NCBI GenBank assembly: GCA_048013815.1 | Contig: CM106585.1 | Span: forward strand, 5,208,001-5,272,000 | Source of the DNA: Setoptus koraiensis | Taxonomy: Eukaryota; Arthropoda | Direction: 5' to 3' | DNA length: 64,000 nucleotides | In this document: positions 28,827-38,698 of the stretch, one piece after another | How positions within the stretch are numbered: the first letter of the stretch is position 1 | Layout of the letters: every line of letters begins with the position of its first letter | Translations under genes and position numbers: made by a program | Notes under the pieces: model-generated | Database searches by the model: none | Told to the model about the DNA's origin: nothing | Seen by the model: only the letters and a program-made list of their open reading frames with translations

Positions 28827-29786
28827 CTAGTGGGTAATTGCTTCATTTATTGATTGATTGTTCGGAGGATATAGTCTGACTATATTCTCTTCGACAGACG
28901 GGAAACCCGTCACAGGACAAGTGCCGTGTCTGAGGAGATGCTCATGGAGACATCCATAACAGAAAACAAAACCAGTCGTTGATAAGGCACATTCGTTTCT
29001 CCTCTTCATTCCGCAAATAAGGCAGCTGTCTGGAGAGCATTGATAATTAATAGAAGGTTTGGGTGGTGGTGGAGGAGTTGGCATGGGTGCGAACTCCGGT
29101 ACAACGTCATCTCTACTGTACCAATAATCTAGAAATTGTATCAGAATGGCCCCCACTGTAAGACCACTATTGAAAGCGGAAGCGAGTTTGCTCGTAATTG
29201 TGCTTGATGAGTTAACATAGTCCTCTGAGTGGGTTTGTGAATAACTAGAACTGTTCACCAATTTTGTTGAAGTTGTTGCTAGCAAGGGGTCGTAATAATT
29301 AGTTTTACCTGCTGCATAGCGTAAAAAGTAAAACAAATTCAACATTGACGATGCTGACGTTAGAAATCTGTATGACTTCATAATGAGAATATCCTTTTGA
29401 GTTTTGTCTGTTTTATAATGAAGCCTTTCGTAGAGATTGTCAAGCTTTGATTTAATGTAGGGGACTAGGGCAAGCATAGTTAGAGATAAACAAACATCGG
29501 TCGATGACAGTGCATTGTCTGAGGGTTGGGTGTTACTGGTAACTCGTCTGAGATTGTAGAAATGTTCTGAGAATGATCCATTGAATGCTTTTAGGTGCAA
29601 ATATTCTATAATAGTGTCAAATATGAGGAGTAGCTCATCAGTCGATTTTAACCACTTTCTGTTAGATTGAGAAGATGAATATTCCAACAAATATCTGAAT
29701 GCCTTTCGCATGATTGTCCTGAGGCTCTCCTGAGCTATCACTTCAAAGAGTGACGCCGGAGCTATCTGAACATTTCCTTGCTCCAT
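28827..29786 (-). CDS. PEX12: peroxisome assembly protein PEX12
   Basis: 319 residues, single exon. PEX12 is one of the three RING E3 subunits (PEX2-PEX10-PEX12) in the peroxisomal membrane that recycle the import receptor PEX5. The N-terminus (ASLFEVIAQESLRTIMRKAF) and the LFYFLRY region match the Pex2/Pex12 membrane domain. The C-terminus carries the degenerate RING CLICGMKRRNECALS, then FVFCYGCLHEHLLRHGTCP, with fewer cysteines than a standard RING, as in other PEX12 proteins. A proline-rich linker precedes the RING. The ATG is 57 bp downstream of the stop of the small ORF on the same strand. Confidence 0.93.
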   Translation of the reverse strand: MEQGNVQIAPASLFEVIAQESLRTIMRKAFRYLLEYSSSQSNRKWLKSTDELLLIFDTIIEYLHLKAFNGSFSEHFYNLRRVTSNTQPSDNALSSTDVCLSLTMLALVPYIKSKLDNLYERLHYKTDKTQKDILIMKSYRFLTSASSMLNLFYFLRYAAGKTNYYDPLLATTSTKLVNSSSYSQTHSEDYVNSSSTITSKLASAFNSGLTVGAILIQFLDYWYSRDDVVPEFAPMPTPPPPPKPSINYQCSPDSCLICGMKRRNECALSTTGFVFCYGCLHEHLLRHGTCPVTGFPSVEENIVRLYPPNNQSINEAITH

Positions 29787-29843
29787 TGCTAATTAACTAA
29801 TTGAAATTAATCTTGGATATTTTAAGGTATTGCCTCAGATTAT

Positions 29844-30041
29844 TTATTTTCGTCTAGTGCTAGTAGGTCCAGCACTCATCCAGATGTCACCTGTTGAAGA
29901 TTGAAACAAGCGCTGCTTTGAAAAGAGCCGAGCATGCGTTGAGAGATTTTTCGTTTCCCATCTGTGAACAGTCCATCGCCATGAGCCGTCTTGCAGATTT
30001 GCATTTGTAAACATTATCGCAAGCTCCGTGTCATCGGCCAT
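29844..30041 (-). CDS. small ORF upstream of PEX12, unknown
   Basis: A 65-residue ORF starting MADDTELAIMFTNANLQDG and ending in STRRK. The frame is open a further 23 codons 5' (to 30110) past a TTACAG acceptor, so the first exon may be elsewhere. The sequence looks like ordinary protein rather than repeat, with Trp-rich WRWTVHRWET, but I do not recognise it. It lies between PEX12 (57 bp downstream, same strand) and MCCC2 (divergent), so it could be an independent small gene or share a transcript with PEX12. Confidence 0.45.
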   Translation of the reverse strand: MADDTELAIMFTNANLQDGSWRWTVHRWETKNLSTHARLFSKQRLFQSSTGDIWMSAGPTSTRRK

Positions 30042-30178
30042 GACAGTCGGATTACGGCGATTTGGTCCAAGTCGGTGAAGTTCCTTTTCTCTCGCTCTGT
30101 AAGAGCTCACATATACTCACTTTTATCTATGTACTGTGTTCAGATAATCATTCGGATCTAACGCTTAATGTAGACACC

Positions 30179-32018
30179 ATGATGTCGAGGGTCAATTTAA
30201 GATTCTACTCCTCATTACTAAGAACCGATATACTCAACAGACATATACCTCCTATCAGGCACCAAACATGCTTACGAGAGCCCCTGGGCAGATCTTTCAG
30301 CCAATTCGATCAATATCCCACCATTGGAACAAATCCAGATCGAAGAACGGAAACTTTCGTTGTATGTACATAATCTAAACTATGTATGTATTTGTAGTGA
30401 ATAAAAGCCAAATACTCTATCCGTGATTCAACCTACTTCCACTTCCATTATCCAGGACAATGAAAGAAACATGAGAAAACTAGTGGCCGACTTAAAACTG
30501 AAACATTCCCACATTAGTCTTGGTGGCAATGAAAAGGCACGAAGCAGACACACCAGTAAAGGGAAACTGTTAGTAAGAGATAGGATAGACTACCTCATTG
30601 ACGAAGGTTGCCCATTCTTGGAGTTATCTCCATTGGCGGGCTACCAATTGTATGAACCTGATGAGGAAGTTGCTGCAGGCGGCATAATAACGGGAATTGG
30701 CAGGATATCAAATACTAACTGTATGATTGTTGCCAATGATGCCACTGTAAAAGGAGGCACCTACTATCCCATTACAGTAAAGAAACATCTACGCGCTCAG
30801 CAGGTGGCCTTGGAAAATCATCTACCGTGTGTTTATCTAGTAGATTCAGGAGGGGCCAATTTGCCAAGGCAAGCTGAGGTGTTTCCTGACGAGAATCATT
30901 TCGGACGGATATTCTATAATCAGGCAAATATGTCAGCTAAGGGCATTGCACAAATCAGTGTGGTAATGGGTAGTTGTACAGCTGGCGGTGCCTATGTTCC
31001 AGCGATGTCAGACGAGTCTGTGATAGTTAAAAATCGAGGAACGGTATTCTTGGCTGGCCCACCGCTTGTCAAGGCCTCCTTGGGCGAGGACATATCAGCC
31101 GAAGACTTGGGCGGGGGCAATTTGCATTGTCGCCAGTCAGGAGTGACTGATTACCTAGCAGATGATGACCAACATGCTCTAATGATAACGAGGAGAATTG
31201 TGTTCAATCTTAATAGAGACAATCAGCATGACAAACAGAAGGGTTTACTTTCGTTTGAAGAACCCAAACTAGCAAAAGAAGATATCTATGGTATTGTTGG
31301 GACAGATCTCAAGAAATCATACGATTGCAGAGAAGTGATTGCACGTATAGTGGATGGTAGTAGATTTGACGAATTCAAGCCTCTCTATGGCGAAACATTG
31401 GTGACAGGTTTCGCTCGCGTCTATGGCCGATTGGTGGGTATAATAGGCAATAACGGAGTTATATTTAGTTCTAGTGCATTGAAAGGGGCGCACTTCGTTG
31501 AATTGTGCTGCAAACGAAATATCCCAATTGTTTTTCTTCAAAACATAACCGGTTTCATGGTAGGTCGGCAAGCCGAATCAGGTGGAATCGCCAAAGATGG
31601 AGCAAAGATGGTGACTGCCGTAGCTTGTGCTAGAGTGCCAAAATTTACATTCATAATAGGCAGTGCTAACGGCGCTGCACTTTATGGTATGTGTGGTCGA
31701 GCTTATGCACCTAGATTTATTTTCATGTGGCCCAATGCTAGAATATCTGTCATGGGCGGCGAACAAGCAGCTCGCGTTCTTGTGACAGTCAAAGAACAAC
31801 AATTGGGGCGCAATCTTACTGACGCAGAACGACATCAAATGAGTCAACCAATATTGGATAAATTCGAATCGGAATCCATTCCCTACTATGCAAGTGCTCG
31901 CCTTTGGGACGATGGTGTGATAGATCCCTTAGACACCCGACGCGTTCTAGGGCTGAGCATGGACGCAGCTCTAAGCGCACCTGAAAAGTCCACAACATTT
32001 GGAATATTCCGGATGTAG
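30179..32018 (+). CDS. MCCC2: methylcrotonoyl-CoA carboxylase beta subunit, mitochondrial
   Basis: Carboxyltransferase subunit of the biotin enzyme of leucine breakdown, in the mitochondrial matrix. Exons 30179-30361 and 30456-32018 join in phase 0 across a 94-bp intron, giving 581 residues (human 563). Exon 1 is a basic presequence-like leader ([15 protein letters not shown]). Family landmarks follow: [14 protein letters not shown] [84 protein letters not shown] and the C-terminal TTFGIFRM, identical in register to the human TDFGIFRM. AATAAA at 32065. The last two codons lie inside the duplicated segment. Confidence 0.96.
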
Positions 32019-32199
32019 TCTTGAGAGACATATAGTCTGTTACTAGTGAGCAATATCCTATCTAAATAAATGGAAACAAAATCACAACTCTATCATAGAT
32101 TTCAGCAATTTTACTAATCCACATTTAAGATTTTAATCATCTTTACTTGATTTTCTCGTGAATGCTTTCACAACAAATTGTAGGCAGAGACCAGCAAGT
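32011..32199. repeat. direct repeat copy A (MCCC2/MBOAT 3' junction)
   Basis: 189 bp about 95% identical to 34018-34205 in the same orientation, with eight substitutions and one single-base gap by eye. It starts inside the last codons of MCCC2 and ends inside sequence equivalent to the MBOAT C-terminus. This copy serves MCCC2 on the left and the chimeric minus-strand gene on the right. Confidence 0.95.
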
Positions 32200-33136
32200 A
32201 GTTGTCGGCCGTCGCTGTCGTGGTCACCATCAGAGGATTGCGCAAGCTCAACAAATGCGTTCGCTGTCTTGGTGATATTGTGGCCAATCGTTGGGCCGTT
32301 TTGTGGCTCGTTGGCTGGACCGTTGTTTGTTTCGGCTGCTGCTGACTCGCTTGATGACGACAGGAACGGTACTGATGGTGAGTGCTCATTAACAAGTCCG
32401 CCATCTTGTGCTGATTGATCGTCACTGTTTGCGTCTGCGTTGTCGCCTTGTTGTTGCCGTTGTTGTTGTTGCTGCTGTTGTTGCTGTTGCTGTGAGATAC
32501 TATTGTTGCCGTTACCTGTTGATGTTGCTGCTGCTGCTGCAACGGGTTGATTGGGGGCCACAGGTGTATCGAGACCGTCATTGAGGGCTGACTCAGCAGC
32601 TGATGCTGCTGCTGTTGGTGGTGCTGGTGTATGTACTGGAGACGATGCTCGTGCACTTGTTGCTGTATGTGATCTGTCATTGTCAGCTGACTGCTGTTGT
32701 TGTTGTTGTGCTCGTAGTGGCACTTGCTGTTGTTGTCTATTATTTGCTGCACCCAGGCGTCTAGGCGGTGCATCTTCAGCGTATGACACTGACGATGGAT
32801 TAGGCTCAATATTGGTATCAAGTAGCGGCGGTGAAGTCTCAACAGGAGTACCATTAAGTGATACTTCGTCCGTGTCGCAGCATCTATAAAGAGGGGAATT
32901 ACAGGTTGCGTTTTGTATGACATTTCGGCAGATGATTGTGTTCAATATAAACAAGCGGCACACGCCCGGACACTGGATCAATTCTTGCGGTTGTCGCTGT
33001 TTCTGTTGTTGTGGTTGTTGTTGCTGCTTTGTCGACTGTTTGAACGGTTGCGATTGTTGTTGCTGTTGTTTCCGGTGCTGGTGCGCTGCTGCTGAGTGGC
33101 CTGCGAGTAGATGTTGCCCAGCAATTCTGACGAGTG
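32133..33136 (-). CDS. partial gene: clip-like cysteine domain, poly-Gln linker, MBOAT-derived C-terminus
   Basis: One open exon of about 334 codons with no Met before the cysteine domain. It must be spliced from upstream, plausibly at the TTTTTCAG acceptor at 33137-33139 (phase 1). Near the start is a Gln-rich stretch, then CPGVCRLFILNTIIC, continuing to a final CC. The spacing C-x3-C-x9-C-x8-C-x6-CC gives six cysteines, as in the disulfide-knotted clip-like domains of Masquerade/Scarface-type secreted serine protease homologues. The middle is low complexity (poly-Gln, poly-Ala, Ser). The last 21 residues, ending FTRKSSKDD, are a slightly changed copy of the end of the neighbouring acyltransferase, in frame. 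No protease domain is seen. Expression is unproven. Confidence 0.55.
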
Positions 33137-34017
33137 CTGAAAAATGTCTGAATGGTGCAAATTGAAATGAAATTTAAATTTAAAGCGTTAGTTTTTGTCG
33201 TAGCTGTTCGCCAATGCGCCGTCGAGAGAATGGAATAAGTGTCAGTGTGTCGTGTCCGGTGAACCGATCACAACTGTCCGCGGCAGGGTTCAAATTGGCC
33301 GTCGTTGAAGAGTGATAATCAATTAATTACAGCCGCCACAGCTATCGCGAGGAACAGTTTCAAGAAGCGATCGTTTGACACAGAAAGAGGAATACCTGTT
33401 GTAGGCGCTGATGCAAATAGTATATCTGTATGTGTATATGGAGTTGATCGGCGGCTGAACTTGACCACACCGTTAGCCGGCCGTTATCACCCTTGCAATA
33501 TCAGCTATCGTGTGTGTGTGAGCAAAATCCAGATATGCCCGGATCAGCCGTTCATCTCGGTACGGATGTCGCTGTGGATCTCAGCGTGGATCGCAAGCCG
33601 CTGCTGCTTGCCGGCCGGACAAGATAAACTACTGACTCAAATGGTCAGCAGTTTCCTAAAAGTGGACGGTCAAACACGACGCCTAAAGAATCAGCACACA
33701 ACTAGATGGGTCACACATATCGAGCTAATTATGTTGGCTGCCGCTCCAATCAGCAAGACCCATCTCGCCCAGTCTGGCGTGGATGCGCCGGCTCACCTGG
33801 TGACCAGTTTTCGGACAAACATTTTTCATGTATATACAAATATATGTACAAACGCAGTTGTACTGTCTGCATACTTGTTCCTGCTAGAAGCGGCGAAAAG
33901 TCGCCATAAGCGGACAAAAATCGCCGGTATGCGGCCATTATCTGCCCAAAATGGTTGTGTCGTCGCACGTCTCGCATACAATTTGATTGCTATCTCGGTG
34001 GAACGAGTTTAAAATGT
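33137..34017. other. remainder of the inserted segment
   Basis: Non-repeated DNA between the chimeric exon and repeat copy B. A plus-strand frame of 235 codons (33305-34012, non-ATG start) has no recognisable domain. On the minus strand a short hydrophobic frame (FLKLFLAIAVAA, near 33340-33375, with a GTAATT donor) could be a signal-peptide exon for the chimeric gene, but it has no Met of its own. No transposase, terminal inverted repeats or tails were seen. Confidence 0.35.
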
Positions 34018-34205
34018 GGATGTAGTCTTGAGAGACATATAGTCTGTTACTAGTGAACAATATCCTGTCTAAATAAATGGAAAGAAAATCACAACTCTAT
34101 TATAGATTTCAGCAATTTACTAATCCACATTTAAGATTTTAATCATCTTTACTTGATTTTCTCGTGAATGGTTTCATAACAAATTGTAAGCAGATACCAG
34201 CAAGT
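34018..34205. repeat. direct repeat copy B (MCCC2/MBOAT 3' junction)
   Basis: The original junction on the MBOAT side: 188 bp matching 32011-32199. It still carries the MCCC2-type ATGTAG end and a plus-strand AATAAA (34072), though no MCCC2 gene stands to its left any more. This shows it derives from the MCCC2 3' end. Confidence 0.95.
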
Positions 34206-35662
34206 CCCAATATATGTAGAGAGAAGTACAGGCTCTTGTATATAGCCAAACTATTACTGAAGTCCAAAATGACAAAAGGGAAGGCGATGTATGCGATAGT
34301 CAGTCTAGTCAGAGTAAATGTAATGACATCGTATAACTTGGGCAAAAATCTTCCTCTCTGAAACAAAGGACGGATGTTTCTCCTTCCAACTCGCGCTGCT
34401 TGAGTGAAAAGTGCACCACCGAAAAATGTCATATAATAGCCAGGATAGTAACCATGCCAAATGGCTGATAATGTATAAGTAGCCATTAAGTTTAGCGTTT
34501 GAGCTCGCTCATAGGCGGTGCGTCTAAGCCAATTTTGAGTTGTTTTGTTCCAGGCGAGTATAGCATCTCGTAAACTCGAGCATGTTTCGAATCTCCATAA
34601 TTCCATGTTTGAAATGAGATCCCACTTTGGTTTCCCATCCTGATCATATCCGTTGAATCCAAATCCAGTTGCATTACTAACGGACTCTCCTAAATGCCAG
34701 GCGACGTAGTATTTAAGTCTGCTGAGCACTGTAAATATAAGTATGTAGAAAAAACGCATAAATAGGGGTGTCTCGACCAAAAATTCCGAGCTTCTGAGAA
34801 AGTCAACTTGAAATTTAGGAGCCACAAGAAGTAGTAACATAGCACTTGTTGAACTTATTAACAATTTTGTGAACGAAGCCTTTAAAGCTCCGGGGGGTAT
34901 ATCCTTGAAAGATGAGATTCTTATGAAGTCTATATAGTCCTTATAGTACATGATTGGGCCACACATCACAGAGGGAAAATGAAAGAAATAACCCATAAAG
35001 TCTCTAAAATCAATTGGTTCTTCGATCGCATAATGCTCTTGCTCTTCTGTCAAGCCATTATCCTGGAACTTGATTCCATGGTTGTGCTTAACAAGATGCT
35101 TTTCATCAATGTAATTTGATACTAGACTATCGCTATAGCTATTATTATTATTATCATCGTGATTTAAATTATCGCCATCCTGGAAAGATGTTGTTGTTGG
35201 TGCTGAGTCGTGAGAACCAGATTTGATTGAGTTCTTATTGCCTTTGGCATCTCGTTTATTATCAGTTTTGTATTTTTTAACTTTTCCGCCATCATGTAAG
35301 CAAAATCCTAGTGAGCTCAATTTTTGAACGGCAATCATAAATGGTCCACTAATATCAATGACATAACCACCATAGTCTATAAGTTGTCTGCTTAGGTGAG
35401 CATATGACAAGAAAGACAATGATAGAGCCAGTGTCACTCTTTGAACGTACTTGCGGGGTGTATATTTGCACGCTACATAGGAGACAGCTGAGAACAGCAT
35501 AAATGAGTTTGCCTGGCTCCCGAAGCAATAGTAAACCATGAGAATGCCCGGTATATAATTGTATTCATTTCGTAAAGATTTTGGCACTAGTCTATATGGT
35601 CCAGCCAATGTGAGCCCCACCAAATGGGATGTTATAAACCTAAATTGATCCGGAGTTAACAT
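34139..35662 (-). CDS. MBOAT1/2-like: MBOAT-family lysophospholipid acyltransferase (MBOAT1/2, Oysgedart type)
   Basis: Single exon, 507 residues, polytopic ER membrane enzyme that re-acylates lysophospholipids. The segments YVIDISGPFMIAVQKLSSL, CGPIMYYKDYIDFI, FGFNGYDQDGKPKWDLISN and ATYTLSAIWHGYYPGYYMT align with MBOAT2 (FSGPMMIITQKITSLA, GFRGYDENGAARWDLISN, LSAIWHGVYPGYYLT). The catalytic His is in IWHG. An Asn/Asp-rich insert of about 60 residues lies between ~130 and 200, absent from vertebrate MBOAT2. The C-terminus FTRKSSKDD lies in the duplicated segment. It converges on the MCCC2/chimera locus. Confidence 0.92.
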   Translation of the reverse strand: MLTPDQFRFITSHLVGLTLAGPYRLVPKSLRNEYNYIPGILMVYYCFGSQANSFMLFSAVSYVACKYTPRKYVQRVTLALSLSFLSYAHLSRQLIDYGGYVIDISGPFMIAVQKLSSLGFCLHDGGKVKKYKTDNKRDAKGNKNSIKSGSHDSAPTTTSFQDGDNLNHDDNNNNSYSDSLVSNYIDEKHLVKHNHGIKFQDNGLTEEQEHYAIEEPIDFRDFMGYFFHFPSVMCGPIMYYKDYIDFIRISSFKDIPPGALKASFTKLLISSTSAMLLLLVAPKFQVDFLRSSEFLVETPLFMRFFYILIFTVLSRLKYYVAWHLGESVSNATGFGFNGYDQDGKPKWDLISNMELWRFETCSSLRDAILAWNKTTQNWLRRTAYERAQTLNLMATYTLSAIWHGYYPGYYMTFFGGALFTQAARVGRRNIRPLFQRGRFLPKLYDVITFTLTRLTIAYIAFPFVILDFSNSLAIYKSLYFSLHILGLAGICLQFVMKPFTRKSSKDD

Positions 35663-36042
35663 CTTGCAATAAAAATACTACTAAAATACCACGTTTACTG
35701 TACATGTGTTGATGGGTTTGAGCCTTTTGTTTTGGAGAGTGGTGAATGTTGTTGGTATTTCTATTGTGTATACTTTATCTAGTCGAGCACCATCTGACTT
35801 TGGCTGACTAGTGAAAAGAAGACAATCCTTTGTCCAGAGTGTTTTATCGTTGACAATAATTAACGTTCCTCTCGTATTGTCTGACGATGATCATTAATTC
35901 ACCTGTGTATAAGTGTGTGCGTGTAATTAGTCGGCTAATTAGTTATTGTATATACCTTTGTTCGGTTTGTGTAGTATGGATTTATGAGTTGACGACAAAG
36001 TGTTAGCCAGACAAACTAATAGATAATTAGTGTCCCGACTGA

Positions 36043-36277
36043 TGTGTGTGCTTTTTTTCCAATGGCTTTTCTCCCATTTCTTTTTGAAGCCGCCAGGGCG
36101 GCGCACTCAGATTTTTGTGTGCAATGTGAGCTAGCGTCAGTTGAGTAGCGTCAACCAGTTGAAACATTTATCGATACACTCTACCATCGGCTGCGCTCCT
36201 TTGCGCGCCCGCTGCGCCCTTGGCGGAGAAAATAGAAAATAGAAGAAAAGCCATTGGAAAAAACGCACACAGCACAC
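36043..36277. repeat. MITE-like inverted repeat of about 235 bp
   Basis: Arms of about 50-55 bp (36043-36094 and 36221-36277) are inverted copies. The core of 20 bases (36053-36072 against 36244-36263, TTTTTTCCAATGGCTTTTCT) is perfect. The outer ends are TGTGTG-like and the inner ends reach GCCGCC/GGCGG. The spacer is GC-rich. There is no ORF. It is either a non-autonomous DNA transposon or a foldback structure. I cannot identify a clear target-site duplication. Confidence 0.65.
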
Positions 36278-38367
36278 AGTAAAGTTAGCTGTATAACTTG
36301 CATAATTTTAACGAGATGCAACGCGCAAAATTCAAGACCGAAATTGGCTTTATGTGCGCAAAATTCCTCTAGAGTCTAGACGCGACCATGAGATTAGACT
36401 CACGATTTTTGGCATTCCAAATGACTAGTGTCTAGAGTTATTCACAAGTTGCGAACGACCAGTCAATGAACAGCCAGAAAAACTCTTGTCGTGAAGTCAC
36501 CTGGTGATATAAGTCGTTTTTTTCACTCTGTTCTTCTCACTCTGTTCTGTATTTCATCGTTGCCCTCGGCTGCTTAATTCACAATTCTCGCCGCGGACTT
36601 CTTGTGTCAGGCGACACAAGTTGTGCCAGCCTGCAGCTTCTCAGAAACAAGTCGCTGACAGTCGGCAAAAAAATCAGTTTCAAAATTTTCTTGTTAACAA
36701 GTCTTTGGTGGTTTGTACCATTGCGCAACAGGATTACCCATTGCATGTTGTGGCCGTATGAGACATGGACAACAACTAATAATAATATTCAAAAAATTTG
36801 CATGGATTTGAGAAAAAGTTGGTCCATGTAAATTAGTTAGATTATATTGTTAGTCTAGGCTCTGTCGTGGCAACTAGACAGAGAAATCGCTGCGAGTCGA
36901 CTATTGCTTCAGAACATGACTTGATAGATGACTTTGACAGGCCCTGGCGTAATTGAGAATTGTAGCGTGCATAGAAACAACCTATCTGATGGGAGTCTAA
37001 TCATCGGATTATGCTCGAGGCGATGTCGGAATTGGCTGCCCGCCAATTTCAAAGACAAGCACTATTTTTCAAGAGTTATTCTTGAAGAAAATAAAGATCG
37101 AGGGAACCTTTCCACATTTTGGGGGAGCACAACCAATGCTCGGGAAGCATTTGCTTCCGGCGGGCAACAAATGAGTTGTAGTTCAATATTCATTGAGACA
37201 ATTATACAATGGAGTACAATTTCATGCTAACAGTACACTTTATTTGTCTATATTTTATGTGCACTCTGTTCCGGGGCCGCAGGATGTCGGACAGCGGGCA
37301 CAAAAGACGGGTTGTCGCCATTCGCCAATAATTGAGGCTCTCGCTGGCCCATAAAAAACTTTCAACAACAACGACAAGAACAACAACAGTGACTACTGGT
37401 GACAGTTTGTGTAGTGTACGCGTCTGGGCCGTTTCATCAACGTTTTGTATCACAGAAAGTATACATGATAGAAGTATATTTCATCGACAGTATATTTAAT
37501 TTATGGGTACATGGTGCATTTTATATGAACATACAAGGCATCTCCAACGAGCAAATTGTTCTTGAGTATAACTAGGTTATCCGTTTCAAATAGAGGACAT
37601 GAATCTAACATGAATTGAGAGACACTGACTACCGGACATTGTCACAGGCGTGCAATGTTCTACTATTTGCATTCAATTTATAGCAAGTATCTTCGATCTT
37701 GTTCTAATCTATTTCGAAACGATCATAAATGCGTTTAGTTTGTTTTAACGATTTAGTATAAGCTATTGATGGTTGCTTTATCGTTTCACTTGCCACGACT
37801 GTTTTAGATTCGTCAACTTCATTCGACGAACTATCTCTCTCTAACAGTGAACTCTCTACATGAGACAAATCGTTAATGGCTTTAGAAATGGCAGAGTTAT
37901 ATTATCCACGTAAACATCATTTTAAAATATTTACTTTGTTAGTTGACGATATCAATTGACTTGAAGGTAGATTTGTCGACAGCAATGTTGGTGCCTTGAT
38001 AAGAGTGGGAGATGATGACTTTATTGCTGGTATGATGGAACTTTAGACAGACAATCGGTCAGTCTAAATCAGATGAAACATACTGGTGTAAGCTGATCAG
38101 GAGGCCTCTTTTAGCTACATTTGCGTATAGAGACAGAGGGAGAATTGATTGTTGCAACAATCTAGTCAGAACGAGATTCTTTTTTAGAATTGTTGCAAGA
38201 ATCATTGCAAGAATTGTTGCTTCCATTATTTATAGTTGATGATGTCTCGTGACTGTTTTTTCTTCGAGATAAATTCACTCGATAGAGAGAAATTCGATGT
38301 GGACATGTAGAATAGTTTCAGCCCATACGGCATTAGCGTGCCTGTATAAAACAGCGCTAATCCCTAG

Positions 38368-38698
38368 TTAAAGCATAAAATTGTCAACATTAATATTTAG
38401 GTGACCATACAATCGATAAAGCGATTCAGTCAGCTCCTCTTTTGTAACACATGATTGGGATACAGAAGAGAAGAACTGAAAAGAGGCGGACAACCATACA
38501 TTTCCAAACATCCATCGCATCTCTCGTTTGTAAAACAAACGATGTCCAGTGATGATGTCCAGATTTAGTTCTTGATTTTTATAATTGACGGAGAATTGTT
38601 TCAACCTTTCAAGACATGGAAATATTACTAAATAATTACTGAGTTGTGGACTAGCACAGATTAGCTTATTTGGATATTCTATCATTGAGCATAGTTCA
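38368..38698 (-). CDS. candidate orphan exon, unknown product
   Basis: A 109-codon open stretch that starts directly after a good acceptor (TTTCTCCTATAG) and ends at a stop codon. It contains an in-frame Met and mixed, non-repetitive sequence such as HRLFYKREMRWMFGNVWL. I do not recognise it, and no partner exon with matching phase is certain. It could be a terminal exon of an undetected gene or a chance frame. Confidence 0.25.

Noticed and set aside
32168-32923. Second long minus-strand frame (251 codons) in the clip-like exon
   Set aside because: It is the same Gln/His codon repeat read out of register. It lacks the cysteine pattern and stops before the MBOAT-derived tail.
33305-34012. 235-codon plus-strand frame in the inserted segment
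   Set aside because: It has a non-ATG start and no recognisable domain, and it runs opposite to the clip-like exon. Length alone is not enough in this moderately GC-rich stretch.
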